From: Amyloporia xantha
Lineage: Eukaryota > Basidiomycota > Agaricomycetes > Polyporales > Adustoporiaceae
NCBI GenBank assembly: GCA_036971615.1
Contig: JAYKKR010000001.1
Span: forward strand, 3,286,001 to 3,350,000
Direction of reading: 5' to 3'
Length of the DNA stretch: 64,000 nt
Part shown: positions 37,701-49,777 of the stretch, one piece after another
How the letters are laid out: each line of letters opens with the position of its first letter
How positions within the stretch are numbered: position 1 is the first letter of the stretch
Program-made: the position numbers and the translations under genes
Notes under the pieces: model-generated
What the model was told of the DNA's origin: nothing
The model's input: only the letters and a program-made list of their open reading frames with translations
The model's database searches: none

Positions 37701-40042
37701 CGATGACGGATCGTGGAGACGAAAACCAGGTCGCCAGCTGGATCAGGTTCAAGAAGGTAGTGGACCAGCTTTATCACCAGCGCCCAAGGAGAAGTTGACG
37801 GTCCAGATCACGCCCTCCGATCCCTCCAAGACTCCAGGAAGCTCTCCGGGCGTGACTTCCCATGCTACGATCTCGTCTCAGTATCATAAGCATCATGACG
37901 ACCCTCGTTTGTATATCGGTACTATGGCTAGCCATGGCTCGCAGCGATCTCCGGTGACGCCATCGTATCGCGAACCACCGATGTCCACACTGGACGATGT
38001 GATGTCGCGAATTAAAGGCGCACTCGATGGCATGCACCCAAAGCCGCAGCCGCCACCACCTAAATTGCAGAAATGGCTGCCTCCAGCACTCAGGCCTAAG
38101 CAGCTTGACTCTGAGCTCAGCATCCCTAGTGAGGTGTTCGATACTACTGGGCTTGAGCCACCTAGGTCTCCGAGGCCTGCTTGGAATACCTTTACCGTCA
38201 AACTGCCTCGTCTCCCCCGTGCTTCTGAGCCAGTTGCAGAGTGGCGCTTGGCTATGTCTCGGAGCGCAAGCACTAGATGGTCCGAGGTTTTCACGTGGGA
38301 TCCTCCTCTTGGGGGGAATACTCCCTACCGACGTCTTGTTCCACAAGCCCCATATGAACAAAGACCGTACGAGGTACTCTGTTGTCATTCCGCGTTCCCG
38401 ACGTGCTTCTCTTCGAACGATTCCTGAAGACGGGCGAGGGCCTGTGGTAAACCTGCCTCCGTCATCTGTACCAACTGGTCCGCGAAGCCGTCATAGCGGC
38501 ACGCAAGAGTCACACCCATCGCCAAATTGGCGTAAACCTTTGACGCCATCGCATGGTCCCCAGTCTGCAACTGTTCATGTTCCTTCCACACTCGACACGA
38601 CAAGTAGATCTCCACCTCCTGAGACACCATCTGCTTCCTCCAATGTCCCATCGCTTCCAAAAAGTGAGGCGGTATCTTCACATACTACCAGTGCTGTCTC
38701 TAGATCACAGCCCAAAATGCCTGTTGGTTCTGACGTCGCTTTTTACCGTGATGCGCGAATTGACAATGCTATACAGCCGGCGTTGGCAGTGAACTTCATT
38801 GTAACTAGTGAACTGGACGACGAGCGTCCGTCGGAATCAAAAGGTATGCCAAGTGGGATATCATCGGCCCAGGGTGGTACATCGTCAGAAGACAAGAAGT
38901 CCACCGAGTCATTGGCACCGATGTCAACGGACAGTAAAGCTAATCCTGAGAGGACTGTGCTACCTGTAAGTTCTGACCTGTCCTTCCGACCTGATACTAA
39001 CGTCGTCTGATTGTCATGCAGCTTGAGCGAGTAGTTATCACTCCGCCGCCTCACGTCTCATGGATGAAGTCGCCAAGAGCGTTCCCTGTCAAGGAGTCAC
39101 CCTCACGAGCTCCTGATCCTGAGCATCTTAAGGCAGTGTGGTCTCAGGCATCGAACAAGGCAGAATTGCCATCTGTGAACTCTCTGGAAGCCATCGCTGA
39201 CGACTTAACAACCGTGCCGTTCACCTTGCAGGATGTCAAGTCTGAAGATGGCGGAACGCCCCCGCCCTCAGGTTCTGGCCCGCCATCTAGGATGTCATTG
39301 CATGAAGTCACGCGCGCTTTTCAGCAGGTCCCTTCACCATCTGTTACCTCTCCTCATAGGGGTAATATAGTACCTCCAATGACCTCGCCGCCCCATGGGC
39401 CTGTGCCACGACCAAATTTCCCGTATGCATCTGCCATGCCCGCAGCCAGCGTAAGACCTCCCGTATGGTTATCCTTCACCTATGCTGAGTCATACGCCGA
39501 GCCCAACGATCATGTATCCTCACATGGCATCAAGTCCTGTGCCAAGACCCATGGTCGTCAATGGGCCGCCTTCACCGTATGCACAGCCGATGTGGATGCC
39601 TCTACCTGGGCCGACGTCTCAGCCACCGGGGACTATGATGCGACCTATGGCATCACCTTACCCTGCCCAGCTCATGCCGTACCCGTCACCCGGAGGGCCG
39701 ATGCCAGTCTATGCTGCTGGCTTACCAAGTCTGCAAAGCCATTCCACGCAACCATCTCATGCAGCTCAAAACCGTGCCCCTGGCATGCCGATGATGAGCC
39801 CGGTCATGCAACCTGCCCATCCGACGCATCCAATGTACGCAGGTAGTCCTGTTATGCTGCATTCTCCGTCTATTGTCCCTGTACCACCGACTCATAATTA
39901 TCCTGGCGTTCCTGCTAATCGAGGTCAGCTAAGGGGGAATTTTGATCATACTCCCGGACTGTCTGCATCTATGGGCCATCCACCACAGCCATCAGGTTCT
40001 TATGTTATTGCTCCGAACTCCTTTGCACGACCAGCATGGTAG
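34754..40042 (+). CDS. BAT2/PRRC2/MOS1-like long disordered protein, with several frame breaks
   Basis: A long low-complexity protein (about 1,600 residues) rich in Pro, Ser and Thr. The N-terminal part has KPALQTAASHSRLVTAKL, GPGWSRPSS, GKAAWGNARGA and DFPTAAE, the pattern of the BAT2_N domain found in animal PRRC2 and plant MOS1. A central block reads GVHLNPNAHHWDE, DDDNFLGGVIEFGDGRQYKI, RFADDFDRSWPRSR and RVLFNERSNRLEPYSS, followed by a charged coiled-coil (RARSRRQQEEQEREREKER). After that come LEVFDFSELGKL, a Pro-rich part with RSPSTRW-like STRWSEVFTWDPPL, and a Met/Pro-rich tail. Introns are seen at about 35119-35189, 35565-35621, 35753-35814 and 38966-39021. At about eight points the conserved reading jumps frame by one base (35710, 35854, 36059, 36171, about 37129, about 37480, 38311-38316, about 39463). 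Homologues act in mRNA translation or splicing control. It may be sequence error or decay. Confidence 0.6.
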
Positions 40043-40224
40043 ATTTCATACGTCTATCATCTTACTTAGTCTCATCTTGTAGTGCTGTTACAATAGCATA
40101 CCCGCTGCAAGCCACTTTGTATTTAGCTGTCAAATATTTCTTGGTCCTCACTCAAAACTTAGCGGCCCCGATATAAGTACCTAGAATAAATCAGAGAAGG
40201 CGATGCTAATGCTATACATCTAAT

Positions 40225-41993
40225 CTAGGCATGGGCCATCTGTACAGCACTCTCCGCGGCGTCATCAAGTTCGTCGAAAGGTATAATCTTGAGCCCTGAA
40301 TCACGGATCATCCTAAAGGGATAGAAGGATCCATCAGACAGATTCTTCAGCTCTCCGAGTCATTGACTTACTGCTTCGCCTCGGTCTCCATCGTGCCCTT
40401 TAGCCTCACAACTAATGGAATGCTGAGACCCAATTCCTTGGTCGCCCGGATGACACCCTCGGCAATGTAATCACATCGCATGATTCCTGATCATAGCGTC
40501 AATGAGACATATCAAGAAAGAGGTCAAGATATTGAACATACCACCGAAGATGTTGATAAAGATGCTCTTGACCTTTGGGGTCAGCCAACAAGATCTCGAA
40601 TGCTTTCTTCACTGTCTCTGGGGTAGCACCACTGCCAACGGAGGAGAGAAATATAGATTTAAATCAACAATGTCAGTGGGGAGTGACAGTCCATACTCAC
40701 CCGCCCACGTCCAAGAAGTTGGCTGGGTTGCCTCCATGCAGTGCAAGGACATCCATGGTAGCCATCGCAAGACCAGCACCGTTGACCAAGCAACCGATAT
40801 TGCCATCAAGCTTGATGAAGTTAAGGTTTGCCTTCTGAGCTTCCACTTCTGAGGGCTCTTCCTTGGGTTGTGTCACGCAGAGCAAAGACGTCCTTCTGAC
40901 GGAAGTCGGCATTGTCATCGAAGCCGAACTTGGCGTCCATGCTATGATCACAGCATGATCAGGGTTGTGAGTGACAAAATGTGTAATCGTACCTACCACA
41001 GGACGTGCCCGTCCGCAGTTTCTCCCATAGGGTTAATCTCGATCTGGGTTGCATCCTTGTCCTTGAAGATCTTGTAGAGATTGATGAAGATGTCGGCAGC
41101 CTCGTTCTCTGCGCCTTCGCTCTTGAAACCCAGCTTCTTTGCCACGCTGAGCGCCTCAGCCTTGCTCAGGCCATCCTTGAAGTTGATCGGCGTCGTGATG
41201 ATGGCGTTAGGGTCCTTCGCGGCAACTTCCTCGATGTTCATGCCGCCCTGTGCAGAAACAACCAAAACCGGCCCCTCCGAGTGGCGGTCGTTCAGAACTG
41301 CAACGTAGTACTCATGTGCGGCATCCCGGCGCTCTGCGAGCATCACCTAGACGCGTATGTATGTCAAAACACTAGCCATCCCGTATGGGAAGAACGAGCG
41401 TACGGTGTTGCAGATACGACCAGCCGCACCGGTCTGCTTCGTGATGAGTTTCGAACCAATCATCTTGCTCGCAAACTCCTTTGCTTGCTCGGGGCTTGGA
41501 CTCGTTAATGAGATGACACGGCGCGAATGTACGAGGAAACACACCTCTCCACCAGATGCACACCTCCCTGGAAGCCATTGTCGAACTTGCCCTTCCCTCG
41601 TCCACCAGCAAGCACCTGAGCCTTAATCACGGACCCGGTTGATGCTAAGCAGATCCCTCTGTGAACGGGCAGGCCTAGAAGTAAAGTAGACTAGTCGCGC
41701 ACCGAGCTGTTTCGCCGCCTCATATGCCTCTTCAGGCGACTTGGCTGGGATGCTCTTGGGAGTGGGAATGCCATACTACACAGAAATAAGCTTGAAGTGC
41801 TAGCCCGCGAGGCATCTACACGCGAAACGCACCGAGTTGAGGAGCTTCACGGATTGGAATTCGTGGATGGAGAGGAAACGCCTCTGACCTGCAGACGCGA
41901 CCTATCTGGGACTTTACGACGTGTGCGCGACGACGATACTCACAAGAGACTCACCCGAGCCAACGAGCCCGCCTTCCGCAATGAAGACAACAT
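40225..41993 (-). CDS. LSC2: Succinyl-CoA ligase beta subunit, mitochondrial
   Basis: The TCA-cycle enzyme converting succinyl-CoA to succinate with NTP formation. The start ATG at 41993 begins a mitochondrial presequence ([19 protein letters not shown]), then [62 protein letters not shown] (ATP-grasp loop), [43 protein letters not shown] (metal-binding region), [21 protein letters not shown] and [12 protein letters not shown], and it ends [17 protein letters not shown] with a stop at 40225. At about 40861 one extra base separates FALRDTTQ from [15 protein letters not shown]. The product is otherwise complete and conserved. It is divergent from the DinB-like gene. Confidence 0.92.
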
Positions 41994-42599
41994 GGGAGCA
42001 GATGGTATGATGAGGGCGGTGCGGTTGCTGGCAGTATTTAGCTGTCTCTCATTGCGGCGTTTGACTGGAACACGCCGACACACGGCCGCCCGATCAAGCG
42101 CTCAGTGCTTAGTCAGCACCGTATAATCTCCTCACTCGCCGACGACTTTTACTCTCCTCGTCCAGAACGACGACGACGGTTGGCCATCCTCCACAGCTCT
42201 TCCTGTCTCTCACTCTCTACCGCGCGCAAGTGGGGTCGGGAGCGTAGCTCTGGCAGAAGAACAGTATGTGCTCGCTTCGAGTTCTGGTTGCTTAGGACTC
42301 TTTGAGCCGGTTGAAATTGTGCAGAGAGGAACATCTCGATACACTGGGTGAACTTATCTACTCGCACTGTACCTACTTGAGTCTGGCTTTGTCAATAGAT
42401 TGTACGCCTTTGGTGCCGTACTTGGGAACACGGCGGCCTACCCCGTGTCAACGTTGACGTATCGCGTCTTGTCTTGTGAACGCATTGCTAACGCGTGCAT
42501 CTGTCGTTACAAATTTTCCATCATCTGCAGCTTGCGCTATTCAAAAGTCCCAGGACCACGTCTTGTCACGCTGACACCATCCTCAGGTCTTATTTCACC
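41994..42599. promoter_or_regulatory. Divergent intergenic region
   Basis: About 600 bases between the LSC2 and DinB-like start codons. It contains small open frames without homology. Probably two promoters; no named element was recognised. Confidence 0.3.
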
Positions 42600-43426
42600 A
42601 TGAACAATGCCGGGCAGAATGGATTTGACGGACAGGTCGATGAAGAAACGGCGCTCGCGAGACTGTTAGAGGTTTCCACGATCGTGCTGCGTCAAGCCGT
42701 GGATCTTGTAGACCAAAGTCTTTCCTCTGACGAGCAACTGACTGTGCATTCACGCTTCATACCTGGATCAACAATAGGTATGTGTTGTAGAAAATGGCCA
42801 TTAGCGAGACTTCTGAGGACCGTTTTCCAAGGCAAACATTTAAGACATGCGAGGGATCACTTCGTTCTCCTTTTGGACTCTTTGTCGTCACCGCGGCCAC
42901 ATACCCTGAACTACGATGTCAGGTCACGAAATACACCCATGGAGAGCAGTAGGGAGGCAGCGCGGGATTCGCTCAATGCGGCTATTCATCAGCTGGAGAA
43001 GGTCGTTCCGGGCGCAAAGATGGACGACCCAATCGTTCTGCACGCGATTACTCCATATCCTCAAGTCGTGCAGACGACGTTTGGACGAGAAGTCAGTTTG
43101 ATGATTTGTGCGCAACACGCTGTTCGGCTGACCATGTATGTGGTTGGGTAGCTCTGGTTCGCAGGACTTCATGCAGTCCACCATTGGTCGATGGTAAGCC
43201 ACTCATGCCTTACTTGTATTGGACTCGCCTGATATATGCGCTCAAATCAGGTTCGCGTCATTGCCGGAGAGCTTGTGAGTAACTCTGGCCACTATTTGGA
43301 CCCCAATCTTATCAAGCAATAATGTGCAATCTGCAGGGCATCGAATTGGCAGATTCATTCGGGTTCGCCCCTTCCACATTGGTGCACAATGCGAGCAAAG
43401 CACCATTGGGCAAGCCTAGGATGTAG
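42600..43426 (+). CDS. DinB-like superfamily protein
   Basis: Start ATG at 42600. Exon 1 has ALARLLEVSTIVLRQAVDLVD and an intron after PGSTI. Then come GKHLRHARDHFVLLLDSL, a loop, LNAAIHQLEKVV, an exon LWFAGLHAVHHWSM, VRVIAGEL and GIELADSFGFAPSTL, with the stop at 43424-43426. The four-helix pattern with histidines in RHxRDHF and VHHW fits the metal-binding DinB/YfiT-like fold found in many fungi as uncharacterised proteins. All exon joins keep phase. The biochemical role is unknown; bacterial relatives include thiol transferases. Confidence 0.8.
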
Positions 43427-43691
43427 ATCACCTTGTCGTATTTTCACTGTCTCCTGCTGTCGATAGTTCTGCATGTACCAGCTCCGAACCAAAATGCGAT
43501 TGTCTGTGTACTCAACTCAGTGCAGTAAGCGCGAGAAGGTGAAGTCATTTGTTGAATCTGGAGGCCATTGCCAAACATTCGCCACGTGAAGACCACGTGC
43601 TATCATATCCGCGGTTGTGATCGTCTCGGCCGCTTCCACAGCACTGGTCCTTACCAGTGGAAAGGACTTCCTGCGCTGCAGAGTTCTCACA

Positions 43692-46002
43692 ATGGCCCCC
43701 GAGATGATTCCCTTGGAGGGAGAAAATAACAAGAAGCGTGTGGTATGTACCAAGCAAATTTCCTTGAATCGCTCCTATGCCAGAATGCAGTGGGTTTTCT
43801 AACGGTGAATGTATTTCTACGCAGTGCTATTTCTTCGATTCGGATGTTAGTGGGTTTCATTATGGGCCTGGTCACCCGTAAGTTCATGATAGAATATACA
43901 ACTCTCATTTCCTTACGAGCCGCTCTATAGCATGAAGCCTACGCGTATACGGATGTGTCACTCCCTGGTCATGAACTACGGTCTCTACAAGAAAATGGAG
44001 ATATTTGTACGACATTCACTATCCTGTTCAAATATCCTCCTCTCATCCTTCGATAGCGTGCCAAGCCCGCCACCAAGCGAGAGATGACTCAATTCCATTC
44101 AGACGAATATGTCGAATTCCTCAGTCGGATCACTCCCACTAACATGCAAAACTACACCAAAGAACAGCACAAATGTCTGCTTCAGTCCTGAATATGTATC
44201 CATTGACTATCATTCTGACTTACTATGTGCATCCTTCAAGACAACGTTGGAGACGATTGTCCAGTTTTCGACGGATTGTTTCGAGTACTGCTCGATCTCT
44301 GCAGGGGGCTCAATGGGTATGTATCGTGGCACCTCCTAAGTGATGTGGTGTTCTAAATACCTTGAAATAACCAGAGGGAGCTGCGCGGCTAAGCAGGAAT
44401 AAATGCGACATTGCGGTTAATTGGGCTGGCGGCCTTCATCACGCAAAGAAGAGCGAAGCGAGCGGTTTCTGTTACGTAAATGGTAATTGCTCTTGTGTAT
44501 GTAGGGCTGCGAGACATTGTTCACTTCATTTTCAGATATCGTACTCGGAATTCTCGAGTTGCTCAGGTATTTAGTTCTTGCAAAATCATGGCTTACAAAC
44601 ACGACCGACCCTGGTTATTCACAGATATCACACGAGAGTCCTTTACATTGACATTGACGTACATCATGGAGACGGTGTTGAAGAAGCCTTCTACACAACA
44701 GATCGTGTCATGACGTGTAGTTTCCATAAATACGGAGAATTCTTCCCTGGCACCGGCGAACTTCGGGTGAATATCTCCTACTTGTTTTCAATGTTTGAAG
44801 CAGCTGAGATGTATGAGTTTGATAGGATATTGGCATAGGTAAGGGTAAACATTACGCATTGAACTTTCCACTTCGGGATGGGATTACCGACGAGAGCTAC
44901 AAGAGCGTTTTTGAGCCGGTAAGGACGTTTGTGGTTTGTGATGGACAAAAAGACTGACTGTCCTATAGGTTATCTCATCAGTCATGGAGCACTACGATCC
45001 CGGTGCTATAGTTCTTCAATGTGGCACAGATTCACTGTCCGGCGACAAGTTGGGATGCTTGAACTTGTCCATGAGAGGTGCATGGGTCTATCCTAACTTC
45101 ATTTAGCAAGCTCTGACCTTCCTCAAGGACATGCAAGCTGCGTGAAATTTGTCAAATCGTTCAATAAACCACTGTTACTTCTCGGCGGGGGCGGTTATAC
45201 CATGCGCAACGTTAGCCGATGCTGGGCTTACGAGACCGGTCTGGCTGCAGGTGTTGAGCTCGGTTCAGGTATGTCTTGTCGGTGCTCAAAAGTACCTGAT
45301 ACTGATAGACACTCCAGAGATTCCAGTGAATGAGTACTACGAGTACTTCGGACCAGACTATGAACTCGATGTCAAGTCATCCAACATGGAGGACATGAAC
45401 ACTCCAGGATATCTGGAGCGCGTGAAGGGTATTGTGCTGGAACACCTGCGGCAAGTAGGTGGTCCTCCAAGTGTTCCAGATGCAAGGTATTTCTTCGCCA
45501 GCAAGACATCACCTACCGAGCGCTGACGAAGACGGATAAGACATCCCACAAATGCCGATAGATGACATGATAGAAGATCCAGACGCTGACGACAACCTGA
45601 TTCCTCCGGACGAACGACGTCCACAACGGCTGCTCGACACAAGACGGCAGGATGATGGCGAGCTATCGGACTCCGATGATGAGGGAGAAGGCGGTAGACG
45701 AAATCATGCCAGCCATCTTTCGCCAGACAGCGTGGGGCCGAGTACTGGGCGCCGCTTTGGTGCTGCAGTAGGAATCATGAGCGCAGGAACGACTCATGGT
45801 GTCGGGCCAAGTGTCGCACCGCCTGTGGCAGGCAGTGTTGCGGCACCCAGCGTCACCGCTGGTTCGCAGTCGGACATGGACATTGATGATGATTCCTCTG
45901 TCGGACAGGCCAGCGTTGGAGCGAGAGCACGGTCAGACTTCAAAACCGCCTCGCGCTCCGTCAGTCAACGGCATGGCTGTAGATCAGCCAATGGTGACCT
46001 GA
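43692..46002 (+). CDS. RPD3: Class I histone deacetylase, RPD3 type
   Basis: Start ATG 43692. Exons carry the class I deacetylase blocks in order: [105 protein letters not shown] (catalytic His pair), [18 protein letters not shown] (zinc ligands), [53 protein letters not shown] (catalytic Tyr), [12 protein letters not shown] and EDPDADDN, then an acidic, disordered tail. Three single-base insertions break the frame without damage to conserved residues: C at 44282, C at 45476, and one A in the run 45942-45945. With the last corrected the protein ends at 46002. Function is histone lysine deacetylation in Rpd3 complexes. Confidence 0.9.
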
Positions 46003-46376
46003 TTGCAGGTTTTCGTGATTGGGGCTGTGATTTTTGTATCATTTCGGTCGCTGTGCTATAATGTTTTCGTCTGTTGTATGTGTCAGTAGTTAGATACACC
46101 AATCCACATTCCGTGGCTTGAAAATGTGCGTATTTCCCGTGAGATGCAGGACTGGGACGCATTATACGGCATAGTCTGCGACAGTTTGAGGAAATGTCTC
46201 GTCTGTTATTCATCGAGACAATGAGACCTCGCGGAGCGTGTCTCGGCGCCACCCATGTGACCGCGACAAACTCGATCGTGTTGCTGACGTGACCAGGTCG
46301 TCTCAGCCTGAGCGGCAGTGCATCGACGTCTACTATCATTTGTCTCAGACAAGATCCCCAGGCAATTTTGTATGAC
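46003..46376. other. Intergenic region
   Basis: About 370 bases between the deacetylase and the XPA gene, both plus strand. No feature beyond a likely promoter for XPA. Confidence 0.35.
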
Positions 46377-47554
46377 ATGTCTGAACCTGGTCCCAGCAAC
46401 TGCAGACCTTGCACTCCTCCTCCGAGAGTGCAAGCAAATCTCGATCTAACCCCAGAACAAGTCAAACGAATAGAAATCAATCGACTGAGAGGTATGCACG
46501 AGTGCTTTCATCTTCTGCCTGTGAGTCTGACGACTAGTGCTTTCCTAGCGAAGGCGAAGCAACGTGAGCGCGAACTCGAAGCTTTAGGCTCGTCTACGCC
46601 TAACGCAAATAACAAGCGACCTCTGGGTGTCATTCCCGCAACCTCCACATCGCCTACAGCTCCTAAACCACCACCGAAACTAAGGCGTGATTCTCGTCTC
46701 GGGAAATACTTCGAATATGACCTTTCCAAGATGGTCAACTCGAAAGGTGGTTTTCTCGTTGAGGATGGGAAAGAGATAGATGCAGAACTAAGAATGAAAG
46801 AGAAAGAGCGCGAGAGACAAAGGGCTATGCAGAATCTGGATCCACGTTGGTGACTTCTACCCCTAACAACTATTTGCGCAAAGAACTGACAAACACCTCC
46901 AGCTATGTTCCTCGACCCTAAACTCAATCCGAAGTGTAATGAGTGCCAGTCTGTAGACATAGATCAGACATACAAGAAAGTCTTTGGCTGCCTAGTCTGT
47001 AATAGATGCAAGAACGAGAAGCCTGAGAAGTATAGTCTTCTCACGAAGACTGAATGCAAAGAGGTACATCTTCTGGTTTGGGCCGAAGTAATCCTGTATC
47101 TAATTCATGACGTTTATGCAGGATTACCTCCTCACGGATGGTATGTTGCGGTGTCGCATTCGTCGTTTCTATTGCTCATCTTTGACTAGCGGAACTTCGA
47201 GATCAAGAACTCATGCCACACCTATTGAAAGCGAATCCACACAAGTCAACTTTCGCAAACATGATGCTGTTCTTACGATATCAAGTAGAGGATTTCGCTT
47301 GGAAAAAGTGGGGATCATCAGAAGCCCTCGACGCCGAATACGAAAAGCGCATGGCGGAAAAGAAGAAAAAGAAGAACAAGAAGTTTGAGGAGGGTCTGAA
47401 GGAGCTCCGGAGACGGACGAGAGAGACAGTCTGGCAGAAGAGGAAGGACCAAGAACATAAACATGTGTTCGGTGTCGTGGAGAAAGGGAGAGATGGAGTT
47501 GGTAAACAGGTCTGTCATGAGTGTGGATTCACCATAGACGTCGAAGAATTTTGA
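46377..47554 (+). CDS. RAD14: DNA repair protein XPA/Rad14
   Basis: Nucleotide-excision-repair damage-verification factor. The first ATG in frame is 46377. Exon 1 has LTPEQVKRIEINRLR and, after an intron, AKAKQRERELEALG. The hallmark RLGKYFEYDLSKMVNSKGGF follows, then the zinc finger in CNEC(14)GCLVCNRC (C-x2-C-x17-C-x2-C) with DPKLNPK before it, YSLLTKTECKE, DYLLTD, ELMPHLLKANPHKSTFANM, MLFLRYQVEDFAWKKWGS and a basic helix (KRMAEKKKKKNKK). The end is VCHECGFTIDVEEF, a further C-x2-C pair. No frame break was seen. It is followed closely by the thioesterase gene. Confidence 0.94.
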
Positions 47555-47903
47555 GGAAGGTAGTTTGTCGGATGTATTCGTCGTGCATAATTGTCTCTTT
47601 CATGCTTGCTTTCATGTGAATGCGTTCGGAATGCATTGTGCATCGAGCGGGTGCCATATCGGCGAGTGCGATTGCCGACTTGCCCGCCTCTCTTGCACAT
47701 GATTTTATGTACATCACCGACCGGGGCGGCTCGATCAGAGTTCCCAGCTGAAGCTCCGAGATCTGCATGCATTCAAATTACTCACACATGCTTTAGTTTC
47801 ACTTGCTCGGCTCTCCATCGCTCCCACTGAAATTGACTGAATGTCTGCTCACTCATAAGTGTTTTATCTCCCTCTTCAGCCCAGTCATCCTCTCGCGCTC
47901 GCC

Positions 47904-49388
47904 ATGGCCGACGCCAACGACAGGCAAGAAGAGCATGAGCAGATTGCGACTTCTCTGGAAGTAGAGCAACTGGACGTGAACTTGTTTCGCTCCAGGTACC
48001 TCTGGCTTCCACTCCGTGCTCGAGGCGTGTTTGGAGGCCAGGTCATCTCTCAGGCCCTGGTCTCTGCCACGAATTGTGTCGATTCGGCGTACTCATTGCA
48101 CGTAAGCCCCAGAATGGTCATGAAGACGTGTTCTACTCGCTGACTTTGCGTCCTCTCGTAGTCCTTGCATGTGAGTTCTCAGACATAGGTTCAAGAGCTA
48201 TAGCTCATCACAAGCTGTCCACTCAGTGTTATTTCTTGCTAGGTGCATCTCCCGCAGACCCTATCATCTACCACGTCGTGCGCTCCCGCGATGGTCGTTC
48301 GTATGTTACACGGACAGTCAGGGCGACTCAGCGGGGACGCACTATATTCGTGATGATATGCTCGTTCCAACGCCCGGAACCGAACCAACCCTCACACCAG
48401 TGGCCTATGCCTTCCGATGTCCCTAACCCTGAAGCTTGCGAGGACCTAGAGCAATATTACGTGAAGTTACTGCAAAACGAGGGCTTAGATTCTAGGTTGA
48501 AGAAATACGCTGAAGATTTTATCGCAGTAAGACTGAGTCATCAATCGTGGTTGGTTGAAGGATCCAAAATAACGTTGGCCCGTGCCTGAATCCAGGAGCG
48601 TAGAAGAAGCCCTATAGCTGTAAGGACAGCAGGCATTACCTACCCGTCAGACGGTGCCGTCGTTTACATGTTCTGGTTCAAAGCAAGGAATATCCCCAAG
48701 TATGACGCACCGTTCCAGAAGGTCAGAACTGCTCAACATAGGAATCGTCAAATTACTCGACTAACGAATGATTCGCAGTGTATCTTGAGCTATATATCGG
48801 ATTCGCAGTTGTGAGTGCTGTGAGCAATGTTCACCTGCAGTCGTAGACTAATTTTACCAGCATTGCGGTCGTCCGTCGGACTCTTGGCCTCAAGGCACAC
48901 TATGAAGGCGCAAAGCAGTTAACGATGATTGTGAGCGGTATCCTTATATTGTGTAAGTGTCTATAGCTCAATAACTTTGTCCGTCAGACTTCTCTCGACC
49001 ATACTATTTGGTTCTATGAGTATGTGCTTCGTTCCATATCACCTGCATGTGGGCTCAAGTACATTCAGCGATATGTTTGACTGCGGAGACTGGATCCTTT
49101 ATGTCGTGAGTATTTCGGCAGTGTGTATATGGAGAGAAAGTAACGTCTGGTCAGGTTGAATCACCACGATCGGGCGACGGACGTGGCGTTGTCCACGGTC
49201 GTGTGAGTATCTGATTCTGCTTCCCGTTCATGAATGCATTACTAATTAAGACGATCTTTGCCCTCTTGTAGATGTATACCCGTACCGGTACCTTGGTTGC
49301 AGTCGCATCACAGGAAGGAGTGGTTAGAGCGAATGTAGACGCGCCGCCAGCTAGCTTAGTTGAATCCGCTGTGAAGGCTAAGATTTGA
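47904..49388 (+). CDS. Acyl-CoA thioesterase II (TesB/ACOT8 type)
   Basis: Hydrolyses acyl-CoA to fatty acid and CoA, often in peroxisomes. Start ATG 47904. Exon 1 (47904-48101) has LEVEQLDVNLFRSR, RARGVFGGQVISQAL and YSLH. The next exon is a 9-nt micro-exon (48162-48170, Ser-Leu-His), giving the family's LHSLHCYFLLGAS with the following exon from 48227. Then come RSRDGRSYVTRTVRATQ, GRTIFVMICSFQRPE and SHQWPMP, and after more introns RTAGITYPSDGAVVYMFWFKARN, SYISDSQ, SLDHTIWFY, DWILYVVESPRSGDGRGVVHGRMYTRTGTLVA and QEGVVR. It ends VKAKI with no clear SKL-type peroxisome signal. Complete and in frame. Confidence 0.9.
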
Positions 49389-49777
49389 CAGGCTTTCCTT
49401 GAACACTAGATTTCGTTTGCTTCCATTTCCATCAATTTACTCCTCAGATACATCATTGGTCTTTATAATGAAGTGTGCAGGCAATTGTTCTGATGCAATA
49501 TTTTATATTGACGCGAGCGGAGGACACAGCAGCCCATGCTTGGAAATATTTTTCGGCCCACATCAGTCACTACCACACAGTCAACGGAGGAGGATATCAT
49601 AGTTTCGCCATAGCTTCCAAGGTGGTGAGACATATGAGGGACTGCATAGAATACACTACCTACAGCCAATCAAACTGTAGGTGTGACGGAAAGCGCGATA
49701 GTATATCGATGCGACGGACCCAAATGCTATATGCTAGTGAGATACACGGGTGATAGAGAGGTACGACAAGGAAGAGC
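49389..49777. other. Intergenic region between convergent genes
   Basis: About 390 bases between the thioesterase and eS27 stop codons. No gene is supported. Confidence 0.4.

Noticed and set aside
37774..38388. 204-codon minus-strand frame
   Set aside because: Antisense shadow of the BAT2-like gene; Arg/Trp/His-rich text with no domain.
41005..41508. 167-codon plus-strand frame
   Set aside because: Antisense shadow of succinyl-CoA ligase beta.
45552..46061. RPD3 C-terminus ending at 46061
   Set aside because: After the A run at 45942-45945 the frame loses the Pro-rich tail; the alternative frame ending at 46002 reads more naturally.
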